The translations under genes and the position numbers were made by a program. A stretch of DNA of 31,304 bases, taken from the NCBI RefSeq assembly GCF_902491285.1, contig NZ_CABUHK010000067.1, positions 1-31,304 of the forward strand, given 5' to 3'. Shown here in pieces: positions 8,647-16,825 of this stretch (the stretch's first letter is position 1; each line of letters starts with the position of its first letter). This DNA is from an uncultured Bacteroides sp. (GTDB lineage Bacteria > Bacteroidota > Bacteroidia > Bacteroidales > Bacteroidaceae). The notes under the pieces are model-generated. The model made no database searches, was not told where the DNA came from, and saw only the letters and a program-made list of their open reading frames with translations.

Positions 8647-9795
8647 TTAGAAAAGAACAATACCCGCTTCTACAATCGCTCCTTTATCGTAATTACTAGA
8701 TTTATTATAGAATCGCGTCAAGCCGTAGCCGCCTGTCGCGAAAATACCGAATTTTTTAGTGAACTGATATTCCAAGTTAGCACGTGCCTGTAATGCGTAC
8801 AGGCGTCTTGGAATTACTTCATCCTTATTATCACAGGCTTCTATATGCTGGTATCCGAGGTCACCACTGATGGAGAGTCCCTTATAAATAGGAAAGGACA
8901 GACCGGCACGATAGGACGCACTCATAGAAAACTTGTCGTTCAATCCCTGGTACATGGAGCCCACTCCCAGAATCGTATAGAATAATTGGTTCTTGAAACG
9001 TACACCTATATTGGCAGGAGTCGCATTCCCACCATATACCATCATCTGTATTCTTGTATTAGGATTTGCGTTGACCAATCCTAATTGAAGTCCTTTCATA
9101 TCTTCTCTGTAATAGTTGACCAACCCAATCTGGAGTCCACGGGCTTTTGTAGCGTAATTGCACAATGCTATCTGTAGACCATTCAGCTTTGTGGCTGTTA
9201 TGTTGGCAATGCCGGCTATTTGCAAGCCATTCATGTTTTCACCTACCACATTCAAGAGTCCGGAAGTCATCATACCATTGAAACTCTGTCCCGTGATATT
9301 CGCTGCGCCGGAGAAGTGGACACCCGAAGCCATGTTCCCCGTTACATTCATAAAACCGCTTATCATTACTCCCGAAGAGTTATCTCCACCGATACCGGTA
9401 AGTCCGGCAATGGTTACTCCACGTGTACCGTCACCGGTTATATTAACCAGTCCGGCAGTGGAAAATCCTACCGTATTGTCTCCGCTGATATTGCTGATGC
9501 CTGCTATTTGAACGCCCCGCATTGTCCCGCCTGCCAGATTCGCCAATCCTGTAATCTGAACACCGTTCATATCACCGTGGATTACGCTTCCCAATGCATT
9601 AATTCCGACACCGTTCAGACGGTTCATGGTAGACAACAGACCGATATTCACATAAGTGGTCTGCGTACTGTCATGCGGTTGCGTACAAATATCTTTCCAG
9701 ATGGAAATATTAATACCGGCACTCTTGTTCTGTGCCGGCAAACAAACGGCAGCCATTAGGATAGCTGCCGTGATTATTGTTTTTTTAATCTTCAT
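8647..9795 (-). CDS. Exported protein with nine 16-residue repeats and C-terminal strand-rich domain
   Basis: A 382-residue protein with a signal peptide (residues 1-21, hydrophobic core ending ...LPAQ). Residues 62-205 are nine back-to-back units of exactly 16 residues with pattern G-hydrophobic-x-hydrophobic-s-G-hydrophobic-x-N-hydrophobic-x-G-x-x-x-x, followed by three degenerate units of 14-15 residues (206-248). The rest (about 249-382) alternates polar and hydrophobic residues and ends in a hydrophobic/aromatic residue (IVLF), like an outer membrane beta-barrel or a beta-sandwich. The repeats would suit a beta-solenoid or a regular barrel-like surface. I know similar repeat proteins occur in Bacteroidota as uncharacterised proteins; no function is assigned. 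It lies between an acyl-CoA ligase and a GNAT gene; cell-surface or outer membrane location is inference. Confidence 0.8.
   Translation of the reverse strand: MKIKKTIITAAILMAAVCLPAQNKSAGINISIWKDICTQPHDSTQTTYVNIGLLSTMNRLNGVGINALGSVIHGDMNGVQITGLANLAGGTMRGVQIAGISNISGDNTVGFSTAGLVNITGDGTRGVTIAGLTGIGGDNSSGVMISGFMNVTGNMASGVHFSGAANITGQSFNGMMTSGLLNVVGENMNGLQIAGIANITATKLNGLQIALCNYATKARGLQIGLVNYYREDMKGLQLGLVNANPNTRIQMMVYGGNATPANIGVRFKNQLFYTILGVGSMYQGLNDKFSMSASYRAGLSFPIYKGLSISGDLGYQHIEACDNKDEVIPRRLYALQARANLEYQFTKKFGIFATGGYGLTRFYNKSSNYDKGAIVEAGIVLF
9181..9612 (-). repeat. Coding tandem repeat, 9 x 48 bases
   Basis: This is the stretch encoding the nine 16-residue units (residues 62-205) of the exported repeat protein. 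Units keep exact length while the DNA has diverged, so the array is old and held by selection on protein structure rather than a young slippage product. Example units are GVQIAGISNISGDNTV and GVMISGFMNVTGNMAS. Confidence 0.85.
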
Positions 9796-9851
9796 TCTAT
9801 ATCTCTTTATCTTCGGTTTAAGTTATACTCTTCTCTGCTAAGGTAGTTGCC

Positions 9852-11510
9852 TTAACCTTTAGCTTCCTGGTACAAATACCGTTTGATACTTTTCTTCGGT
9901 GTCTTTTCAAATTCTTCGGGATAAATCTTCATCTTGGAAATCTGACTGTATGCCGGCAACATTGTATTCAATGTTACCCGATTTTCTTCCATCGCCTGTT
10001 CTATATCTTCGTTCTTCAGACCGTGGGCGAAAGCGTCGTCAAAATCCGGATAAACAAGACCGACGAGCTTCTCGTTCTGCTGAACGATGATACTTTCGGC
10101 TACATACGGCATATTATTCAGTTTGTCTTCGATTTCCTCAGGATAGATATTCTGCCCGCTTGCGCTGAGAAGCAGGTTTTTGCTGCGTCCCTTGATACTT
10201 ACGTTACCTTCGGCATCCATCAATGCGAGGTCGCCTGTGTGCAACCAACCGTCTTTATCAATGACTTCCTGTGTAGCTTCCTCGTTCTTATAATATCCTA
10301 ACATCACATTCGGACCTTTACAAACAATTTCTCCGACGATGTTTTCCGGGTCGGACGACAAAACCCGTACATCCATACGAGGTGCAGCCTTTCCGCAAGA
10401 GCCCGGTTTGAATTTTTTCCAGTCTTCGTAGCAGATAATCGGGCCGCATTCCGTCATTCCGTATCCTACCGTATAGGGGAAATCAATCATTTTCAGGAAT
10501 TGTTCCACTTCCTGGTTAAATGCAGCTCCACCGACAATAATTTCTTTGAAGTTTCCACCGAATGCTTTTATCATTTCCTCGCGTACCGTTGCTTTGATTT
10601 TATCATTGATGATAGGTACTTTCAATAATATCTTCATAGCCGGAGTTTCCAGTTTCGGAAGTACACTCTTCTTTATAATTTTTTCGATGATAAGCGGAAC
10701 GGCTACAATCAGGCTTGGTTTAACTTCTTCGAATGCCTGGAAGATAATCTTCGGACTCGGCATACGGGTAAGGAAATAGATATGGCAACCTACGGAAAAT
10801 TCATAAAGAAATTCGAACGCCAGCCCGTACATATGTGCCATAGGAAGCATGGATACGATTTTATCTCCGGCTTCCAACTCCAGCACTTCGAATGCGAATT
10901 TGGTATTTGACCACAAACTGCGATAGGGGAGCATCACTCCTTTTGAATAGCTGGTCGTTCCGGAAGTATAATTGATAACGGCCAATTCTTCGGGTTCGTC
11001 TTTATGATATGCGACGTGTTCTTTGCGGAAGTTCTTGGGATATTTCTTGCCGAACATTTCATTCAGATGTTCGCGGGCATAAGTCAGACGTTCGCTGCGT
11101 GATACCAGCAGGCTGAAATCGTTCATCATCAGGATACCTTCCAGCAATGGCATTGCCGATTCGTTCAGGTTCTCCCATACCATATCTCCTACAAAGAGTA
11201 ATTTGGCTTCGGAATGGTTGACGATGTTATGTACATTGTCTGCTTTAAACTCATGGAGAATAGGTACAATGACCGCTCCATACGTCAGTGTAGCAAGGAA
11301 AGTCACTCCCCAGTGCGAACTGTTTCTTCCGCATACGGCAATCTTGTCTCCCTTGCGGATTCCACTTTCCTCAAAAATGATATGGAGTTTTTCGATTTTA
11401 CGGGCTACGTCTTTATACTGTAGGGTGGCACCCTTATAATCGGTCAGGGCATCCAAGTCCCAATTATTCTTGATACTATTTTCAATGTAAGCTATAAAAC
11501 TTTGTTCCAT
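9852..11510 (-). CDS. AMP-dependent synthetase, long-chain acyl-CoA ligase type
   Basis: A 552-residue adenylate-forming enzyme that would activate a fatty or other carboxylic acid to its acyl-AMP and then acyl-CoA. Core motifs are in order: P-loop YTSGTTSYSKG at residues 181-191, GYGMTECGP at 349-357, GWLHTGDLA at 421-429 and the C-terminal catalytic-lysine region KTPKKSIKRYL at 536-546. The start is the ATG at 11510; the frame extends 14 codons upstream from a non-ATG codon (11552), but the putative -7 box lies within that extension. No signal peptide. Chain-length preference cannot be told. It is 56 bases upstream of the repeat protein gene and may be co-transcribed with it. Confidence 0.88.
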   Translation of the reverse strand: MEQSFIAYIENSIKNNWDLDALTDYKGATLQYKDVARKIEKLHIIFEESGIRKGDKIAVCGRNSSHWGVTFLATLTYGAVIVPILHEFKADNVHNIVNHSEAKLLFVGDMVWENLNESAMPLLEGILMMNDFSLLVSRSERLTYAREHLNEMFGKKYPKNFRKEHVAYHKDEPEELAVINYTSGTTSYSKGVMLPYRSLWSNTKFAFEVLELEAGDKIVSMLPMAHMYGLAFEFLYEFSVGCHIYFLTRMPSPKIIFQAFEEVKPSLIVAVPLIIEKIIKKSVLPKLETPAMKILLKVPIINDKIKATVREEMIKAFGGNFKEIIVGGAAFNQEVEQFLKMIDFPYTVGYGMTECGPIICYEDWKKFKPGSCGKAAPRMDVRVLSSDPENIVGEIVCKGPNVMLGYYKNEEATQEVIDKDGWLHTGDLALMDAEGNVSIKGRSKNLLLSASGQNIYPEEIEDKLNNMPYVAESIIVQQNEKLVGLVYPDFDDAFAHGLKNEDIEQAMEENRVTLNTMLPAYSQISKMKIYPEEFEKTPKKSIKRYLYQEAKG

Positions 11511-11540
11511 TGTTTTTTGCACATTTGGTATTAAATTGTG

Positions 11541-11548
11541 CAAATATA
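11541..11548 (-). promoter_or_regulatory. -7 box of the acyl-CoA ligase promoter
   Basis: TATATTTG on the minus strand (11548-11541) matches TAnnTTTG. The -33 position reads TTCT, a poor match. The implied transcription start is near 11534, giving a leader of about 24 bases before the ATG at 11510. Confidence 0.5.
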
Positions 11549-11614
11549 GCAATTAAATTAAGAATGAAGAATTAAGAGTGAACATTTTTTGGAAATGGGG
11601 GTAGGAGAGGGATA

Positions 11615-11753
11615 AATCTGTGATATGCTATGAGCTGATTCTTATATGCTATAATGATAATTAATTATGCTATAATGATAATCAGATATGCTATAATGAA
11701 AATCAATTATGCTATAAGCTAAAATAATGATGCTGATAGCATATCAACAGATT
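11615..11753. repeat. Six 21-bp tandem repeats bounded by an inverted repeat
   Basis: The word ATGCTATA or a close variant recurs with exact 21-base spacing at 11625, 11646, 11667, 11688, 11709 and 11730. Units 2 to 4 are the most alike (ATGCTATAATGATAAT followed by a variable tail); units 1, 5 and 6 are degenerate. The array is flanked by arms of an inverted repeat: 11615-11631 and 11736-11753 pair over 17 positions with one extra base. No reading frame crosses it. It lies between the 3' end of fcl and the 5' region of the acyl-CoA ligase gene, both on the minus strand. It could fold into an AT-rich structure that ends fcl transcription, bind a protein, or be a decayed miniature mobile sequence. 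Confidence 0.8.
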
Positions 11754-11764
11754 GTTTTTACTTC

Positions 11765-12835
11765 TTATTTCAAGTACCATTCGTACATTTTCCGTACGCC
11801 TTCCTCGATTTCGATTTTATGATGCCATCCGAGAGCATGCAGCTTTGAAGGGTCGGTCAGTTTCCGCATAGTGCCGTCCGGTTTGCTGCTGTCGAAAGTC
11901 AGTTTGCCTTGATAACCTACGGTTTCTACGATACGTTCCGCAAGCTGGCGGATGGTGATTTCCTTACCAGTTCCGATATTGATGTGGCAGTTACGGATGT
12001 CCTTGTCACCTTCTTTGTAGGTATCCTTGAAGTCTACATGCTCCATGACGAATACACTGGCGTCTGCCATTTCTTCGCTCCAAAGGAATTCACGAAGCGG
12101 AGTACCTGTACCCCAAAGAGTCACTTCCGTGTCGCTGATACCATATTTTTTCAGGACAGAGAGGATTTCTTCTTTTGGACTGTCCCCATTGACACCTTCT
12201 ACCGGACGCAGATTCATATCCTTGCGTACAGCTTCCCAGTCGCCCTCTTTCAGACAGTGAGCCAGATGAATCTTGCGAATCATGGCAGGCAATACATGGC
12301 TGCGTTCCAAATCGAAATTATCATTCGGGCCATAAAGATTGGTCGGCATCACAGCGATATAGTTTGTACCATATTGCAGGTTGAAGCTCTCGCACATCTT
12401 TAATCCGGCAATTTTAGAAATCGCATACGGTTCGTTGGTATATTCCAGCGGAGAAGTGAGCAGCACATCTTCTTTCATGGGCTGTTCGGCATCACGCGGG
12501 TAAATACACGTACTACCCAGGAAAAGCAGCTTCTTCACATTGTGACGGAAACTTTCTCCAATCACGTTCTGCTGAATTTGCAGGTTCTTGTAGATAAAGT
12601 CGGCACGGTAGATGCTGTTTGCCATGATGCCGCCTACAAAAGCGGCGGCAAGAAATACATATTCTGGCTTTTCTTCATCAAAGAATTTGCGAACAGCTAC
12701 ACCATCCAGTAAGTCCAACTCCTTGTGGGAGCGGCCTACCAGATTGGTATATCCTTTATCCTGCAAATTTTTCCAGATAGCAGAGCCTACGAGTCCGCGG
12801 TGTCCTGCTACGTATATCTTTGCATTCTTTTCCAT
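11765..12835 (-). CDS. fcl: GDP-L-fucose synthase
   Basis: A 356-residue short-chain dehydrogenase/reductase that epimerises and reduces GDP-4-keto-6-deoxymannose to GDP-L-fucose with NADPH. The nucleotide-binding GHRGLVGS is at residues 11-18, the GSTCIYP loop at 107-113, and the catalytic Tyr137-x-x-x-Lys141 follows. The ATG at 12835 is chosen; a TTG two codons upstream is less likely. It lies 18 bases after the gmd stop, and the two genes form the complete route from GDP-mannose to GDP-fucose. In Bacteroides this product feeds capsule and protein fucosylation, alongside a salvage route through Fkp. The protein is longer than the E. coli enzyme (321) because of an insertion around residues 185-235, common in Bacteroidota homologues. 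Confidence 0.93.
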   Translation of the reverse strand: MEKNAKIYVAGHRGLVGSAIWKNLQDKGYTNLVGRSHKELDLLDGVAVRKFFDEEKPEYVFLAAAFVGGIMANSIYRADFIYKNLQIQQNVIGESFRHNVKKLLFLGSTCIYPRDAEQPMKEDVLLTSPLEYTNEPYAISKIAGLKMCESFNLQYGTNYIAVMPTNLYGPNDNFDLERSHVLPAMIRKIHLAHCLKEGDWEAVRKDMNLRPVEGVNGDSPKEEILSVLKKYGISDTEVTLWGTGTPLREFLWSEEMADASVFVMEHVDFKDTYKEGDKDIRNCHINIGTGKEITIRQLAERIVETVGYQGKLTFDSSKPDGTMRKLTDPSKLHALGWHHKIEIEEGVRKMYEWYLK

Positions 12836-12853
12836 ATTCAAAGATTGATTTGA

Positions 12854-13924
12854 TTAGTGTTTGTTGGCAATCATGCGTTTCACCTTCTCCATATCGTGGC
12901 GGACCATGATACTTACCAGTTCTTCGAATGAAGTCTTGCACGGATTCCATCCCAGCAAAGTTTTTGCTTTTGTCGGGTCACCCAGCAACTGTTCCACTTC
13001 CGACGGACGGAAATATTTGGGGTCAACTTCTACCAAAGTCTTTCCGGTAGCTACGTCGATACCCTTTTCATTTACGCCTTCACCTTCCCAACGAAGTTCG
13101 ATTCCCGCTTCTTTGAAAGCCAGTGCCGCAAATTCGCGTACAGTGTGCATTTCTCCCGTAGCAATCACGAAATCTTCGGGAACGTCATGTTGCAGAATCA
13201 GCCACATACATTCCACGTAATCCTTGGCATATCCCCAGTCGCGGCGTGCGTCCAGATTACCTAAATACAGCTTGTCCTGTTCGCCCTGCGCGATACGTGC
13301 GGCAGCCAGAGAAATCTTGCGGGTAACGAAAGTTTCACCGCGGCGTTCGCTCTCATGATTGAACAAGATACCGTTTACGGCAAACATTCCGTAACTTTCA
13401 CGGTAATTCTTAGTAATCCAGAAACCATATTGTTTGGCTACCCCGTACGGAGAGCGGGGATAGAACGGAGTTGTCTCTTTTTGTGGAACTTCCTGCACCT
13501 TTCCGAACAATTCGGAAGTAGAAGCCTGGTAGATGCGGGTTTTCTTTTCCAGTCCCAGGATGCGTACAGCTTCGAGCATACGCAGTGTGCCGACAGCATC
13601 CGCTTCGGCAGTGTACTCGGGTACGTCGAACGAAACCTTTACGTGGCTTTGTGCAGCCAGATTGTAGATTTCATCCGGTTGCACCTGTTGGATAATACGG
13701 ATTAACGAACTGGAATCTGTCATATCCCCATAATGCAGATTGATAGTACGTTTCTGTTTCATGTCGCGCACCCACTCGTCAAAATACAAATGTTCAATAC
13801 GTCCTGTATTGAACGAAGAAGAACGACGGAGTATACCGTGTACTTCGTAACCTTTTTGCAATAGAAATTCGGCAAGATAAGAACCATCCTGCCCGGTGAT
13901 GCCTGAAATTAGGGCTTTTTTCAT
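12854..13924 (-). CDS. gmd: GDP-mannose 4,6-dehydratase
   Basis: A 356-residue NADP-dependent dehydratase that converts GDP-mannose to GDP-4-keto-6-deoxymannose, the first step to GDP-fucose. The Rossmann motif GITGQDG is at residues 8-14, the STSE active-site segment at 135-138, and Tyr160-x-x-x-Lys164 completes the catalytic set. The segment [15 protein letters not shown] near 33-47 is diagnostic of Gmd. Length fits the family (about 350-375). It is the first gene of the gmd-fcl operon, with fcl starting 18 bases after its stop. Confidence 0.95.
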   Translation of the reverse strand: MKKALISGITGQDGSYLAEFLLQKGYEVHGILRRSSSFNTGRIEHLYFDEWVRDMKQKRTINLHYGDMTDSSSLIRIIQQVQPDEIYNLAAQSHVKVSFDVPEYTAEADAVGTLRMLEAVRILGLEKKTRIYQASTSELFGKVQEVPQKETTPFYPRSPYGVAKQYGFWITKNYRESYGMFAVNGILFNHESERRGETFVTRKISLAAARIAQGEQDKLYLGNLDARRDWGYAKDYVECMWLILQHDVPEDFVIATGEMHTVREFAALAFKEAGIELRWEGEGVNEKGIDVATGKTLVEVDPKYFRPSEVEQLLGDPTKAKTLLGWNPCKTSFEELVSIMVRHDMEKVKRMIANKH

Positions 13925-13957
13925 ACGCTATGTATTTAATAATTGAAAATGTGGCTG

Positions 13958-13989
13958 CAAATGTCGGCATTTTTTGCTGTATATGCAAA
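13958..13989 (-). promoter_or_regulatory. Probable gmd promoter
   Basis: On the minus strand TTTG is at 13989-13986 and GACATTTG at 13965-13958, 20 bases apart. The -7 box has one mismatch to TAnnTTTG. The distance to the gmd ATG (33 bases) is suitable. Confidence 0.4.
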
Positions 13990-14007
13990 CCACTTTCCAT
14001 TTATTTT

Positions 14008-15186
14008 TCAGCACAGTCGTTCAGCACGGTTTTTCCCCATCATTTTGTCGATAATCAGCGCGATAGCTCCATCGCCGGTAACGTTGCAGGCTGTTCCGAA
14101 ACTATCCATCGCAATGTAAAGAGCAATCATCAAAGCCTGAGCCGATTCATCGAAGCCGAGCATGGATTGCAGGATTCCCAAAGCAGCCATGATAGCCCCG
14201 CCCGGAACGCCCGGTGCGGCCACCATCGTGATTCCCAGCATAAAGATAAAACCGGCAAAGAGAGGGAAGTCGAACGGCATTCCCTGCATCATCATCAACG
14301 CCAGCGCGCAAGCTACGATTTTCAGCGTACTGCCCGACAGATGAATCGTGGCACACAGCGGAATCACGAATCCTGCAATATCTGCCGAAACTCCGTTTTT
14401 CTTCGTCTGTTCCAGCGTTACGGGAATGGTAGCTGCCGAGGATTGCGTACCCAACGCCGTGAAATAAGCCGGCATCATCTTGCCGAGCAATTTAAACGGA
14501 TTCTTGCGCACAAACAGCGCCGCAATGGAATATTGGAAGACCAACAGGAATATATGCAAGATAAAGATTACCCCGATGATTTTGATAAATACCATCAGGA
14601 TAGAATATACTTGTCCCGAATGTGTCATATTCAGGAAAATGCCGAAGATGTAAAGCGGCAATAAAGGCAGAATCACCGTACTAATCATGCGGACGATAAT
14701 CTCCTGAAAATCCCGTGCCACATTCTTCAATGCATCGCTGTTCAGCGAAGCTAGCCCCAACCCGAGCGTGAAAGCGAGAATCAAAGCCGTCATCACATTC
14801 ATCAACGGGGGGATGGATACGGAGAAGTAGGGGAGAATCCCTTGTGCCTCGCTCACCTCTTCGAGTGGCACACCCGGTTCGATAAGCGACGGAAATATCG
14901 TGACCCCGGTAAAATAGGAGAGGAAACCCGAAAACAGAGTAGCCCCGTAAGCAATCAGAGCAGTGATGAGCAGCATCTTTCCCGCGCCTTTGCCAATGTC
15001 GGCAATAGCCACAGTGACCAGTCCGAGGATAATCAACGGAATGGAGAAATTCAGAAATTCACTGAAAATGCCGTTGAAAGTGACGAATATCCGTACCAGC
15101 GGAGCTGGGAAAAAGGTGCCGATGGCAATGCCTAGAATGATAGCGATAACAATACGGGCTAATAAACCGATTCTGATTTTCTTCAT
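14008..15186 (-). CDS. Dicarboxylate/amino acid:cation symporter (DAACS family)
   Basis: A 392-residue inner membrane carrier of the glutamate transporter fold, importing an acidic or neutral amino acid or dicarboxylate with sodium or protons. Re-entrant hairpin motif SSAATIP is at residues 249-255, the second hairpin AAPGVPGG at 323-330 and the TM8 signature D361-x-x-x-T-x-x-N-x-x-GD at 361-372. The usual NMDGT motif of TM7 is replaced by HLSGS (282-286), as in a subgroup of bacterial members, so the cation and substrate preference may differ from GltP. The ATG at 15186 is used rather than the upstream TTG at 15243, since a -7 box lies between them. It is divergent from gnd. Confidence 0.88.
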   Translation of the reverse strand: MKKIRIGLLARIVIAIILGIAIGTFFPAPLVRIFVTFNGIFSEFLNFSIPLIILGLVTVAIADIGKGAGKMLLITALIAYGATLFSGFLSYFTGVTIFPSLIEPGVPLEEVSEAQGILPYFSVSIPPLMNVMTALILAFTLGLGLASLNSDALKNVARDFQEIIVRMISTVILPLLPLYIFGIFLNMTHSGQVYSILMVFIKIIGVIFILHIFLLVFQYSIAALFVRKNPFKLLGKMMPAYFTALGTQSSAATIPVTLEQTKKNGVSADIAGFVIPLCATIHLSGSTLKIVACALALMMMQGMPFDFPLFAGFIFMLGITMVAAPGVPGGAIMAALGILQSMLGFDESAQALMIALYIAMDSFGTACNVTGDGAIALIIDKMMGKNRAERLC

Positions 15187-15208
15187 TTCTGTTTCTATTT
15201 GTTGCCCA

Positions 15209-15216
15209 CAAAAATA
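15209..15216 (-). promoter_or_regulatory. -7 box of the symporter promoter
   Basis: TATTTTTG on the minus strand (15216-15209) matches TAnnTTTG; the nearest TTTG (15244-15241) is 24 bases away, longer than usual. The divergent 109-base region also contains the small palindrome GAACA-AA-TGTTC (15238-15249), which might be an operator. I see no clear consensus promoter for gnd. Confidence 0.4.
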
Positions 15217-15295
15217 ATATTTTAATCTAAATATATCGAACAAATGTTCATTTCAATTGTTACTATGGTAAACATTATTACAAAATATACAAGTT

Positions 15296-16771
15296 ATGAC
15301 AAATCAGAATAAAACAGATATCGGACTTATCGGCTTGGCTGTGATGGGCGAGAATCTTGCTTTAAACATGGAGAGTAAGGGATGGCATGTATCGGTTTAT
15401 AACCGTACCGTCCCCGGAGTGGAAGAAGGAGTAGTAGACCGCTTTATGAACGGCCGGGCAAAAGGTAAAAATATCGAAGGATTCACAGATATAAAAGCTT
15501 TTGTAGATTCAATAGCTACCCCCCGGAAAATAATGATGATGGTTCGTGCCGGAAGTCCGGTAGACGAACTGATGGAGCAGCTTTTCCCGTTGCTCTCACC
15601 CGGTGATATTCTTATCGACGGTGGTAATTCCAATTACGAAGATACCAACCGCCGTGTCGAGCTTGCCGAATCGAAAGGTTTTCTTTTCGTCGGCAGTGGC
15701 GTGTCCGGTGGTGAAGAAGGGGCTTTGAACGGTGCTTCCATCATGCCCGGCGGTTCGGAACAAGCATGGCCGGAAGTGAAACCGATTCTTCAAAGCATTG
15801 CGGCAAAAGCACCGGACGGTACTCCTTGCTGCCAATGGGTAGGCCCGGCAGGTTCCGGTCACTTCGTGAAGATGATTCACAACGGTATCGAATATGGCGA
15901 CATGCAACTGATTGCCGAAGCCTATTGGGTAATGAAGAAACTGCTCGATTTGAATAATGAGGAAATGGCAGATGTCTTTGCCCGTTGGAACGAAGGCAAA
16001 CTTCGCAGTTACCTTATCGAAATTACTGCCAACATCTTACGTCATAAAGACAAAGCCGGCGGTTATCTCATTGATAAGATTCTGGACGCTGCCGGACAGA
16101 AAGGAACGGGCAAATGGTCGGTCATCAACGCCATGGAACTCGGCATGCCGTTAGGACTGATTGCCACGGCCGTGTTCGAACGCAGCCTCTCCGCCCAGAA
16201 AGATTTGCGCCGCCTGGCTTCCAAACAATTCCAATGCCAACATACACAACCTATATATAATAAGGTGGAACTCGTCAAGGACATATTCTCCGCCCTTTAT
16301 GCTTCCAAGCTCGTCTCTTATGCCCAGGGATTCGCCGTGTTGCAACGCGCTTCCGACGCTTTCGCTTGGCATCTCGACCTGGCTTCCATCGCCCGTATGT
16401 GGCGTGGTGGATGCATCATCCGCAGTATATTCCTGAACGACATTGCCGCCGCCTTCGAAGCCACCGACAAGCCTAAACACTTGTTGTTGGCTCCTTATTT
16501 CAAGGAAGAGATGAAGACGTTGCTCCCCGGTTGGAAGAGCCTCGTGGCCGAAGCTATGAAAGAAGAACTTCCCGTTCCCGCTTTCTCTTCTGCCTTGAAC
16601 TACTTCTATTCGCTCACTTCCGCCGACTTGCCCGCCAACCTCGTACAGGCACAGCGTGACTACTTCGGCGCGCATACTTTCGAACGTAAAGACGAGTTGC
16701 GCGGACAGTTCTTCCACGAAAACTGGACGGGACACGGTGGCGACACGAAGTCGGGTACGTACAACGTCTGA
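15296..16771 (+). CDS. gnd: 6-phosphogluconate dehydrogenase, decarboxylating
   Basis: A 491-residue enzyme that oxidises 6-phosphogluconate to ribulose 5-phosphate and CO2, making NADPH. The Rossmann motif GLAVMG is at residues 13-18; GGNSNYEDT at 109-117 and GVSGGEEGA at 135-143 form the substrate site; Lys192 and Glu199 in the KMIHNGIEYG segment (192-201) match the catalytic pair of the family. The C-terminal all-helical dimer domain is complete and ends with the usual Gly-rich tail. It is first in a gnd-zwf-pgl cluster, 54 bases upstream of zwf; all three steps of the oxidative branch are here, in the reverse of their biochemical order except that pgl follows zwf. Confidence 0.96.
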   Translation: MTNQNKTDIGLIGLAVMGENLALNMESKGWHVSVYNRTVPGVEEGVVDRFMNGRAKGKNIEGFTDIKAFVDSIATPRKIMMMVRAGSPVDELMEQLFPLLSPGDILIDGGNSNYEDTNRRVELAESKGFLFVGSGVSGGEEGALNGASIMPGGSEQAWPEVKPILQSIAAKAPDGTPCCQWVGPAGSGHFVKMIHNGIEYGDMQLIAEAYWVMKKLLDLNNEEMADVFARWNEGKLRSYLIEITANILRHKDKAGGYLIDKILDAAGQKGTGKWSVINAMELGMPLGLIATAVFERSLSAQKDLRRLASKQFQCQHTQPIYNKVELVKDIFSALYASKLVSYAQGFAVLQRASDAFAWHLDLASIARMWRGGCIIRSIFLNDIAAAFEATDKPKHLLLAPYFKEEMKTLLPGWKSLVAEAMKEELPVPAFSSALNYFYSLTSADLPANLVQAQRDYFGAHTFERKDELRGQFFHENWTGHGGDTKSGTYNV

Positions 16772-16825
16772 CAGGATATGATGAGTAACAAGATTGTTTT
16801 ATAAGTAAGAAATAAAAAAACGACA

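Noticed and set aside
11615..11753. CRISPR array
   Set aside because: The repeats are 21-base units directly abutting, with no spacers of constant length between conserved repeats, and no cas gene is nearby.
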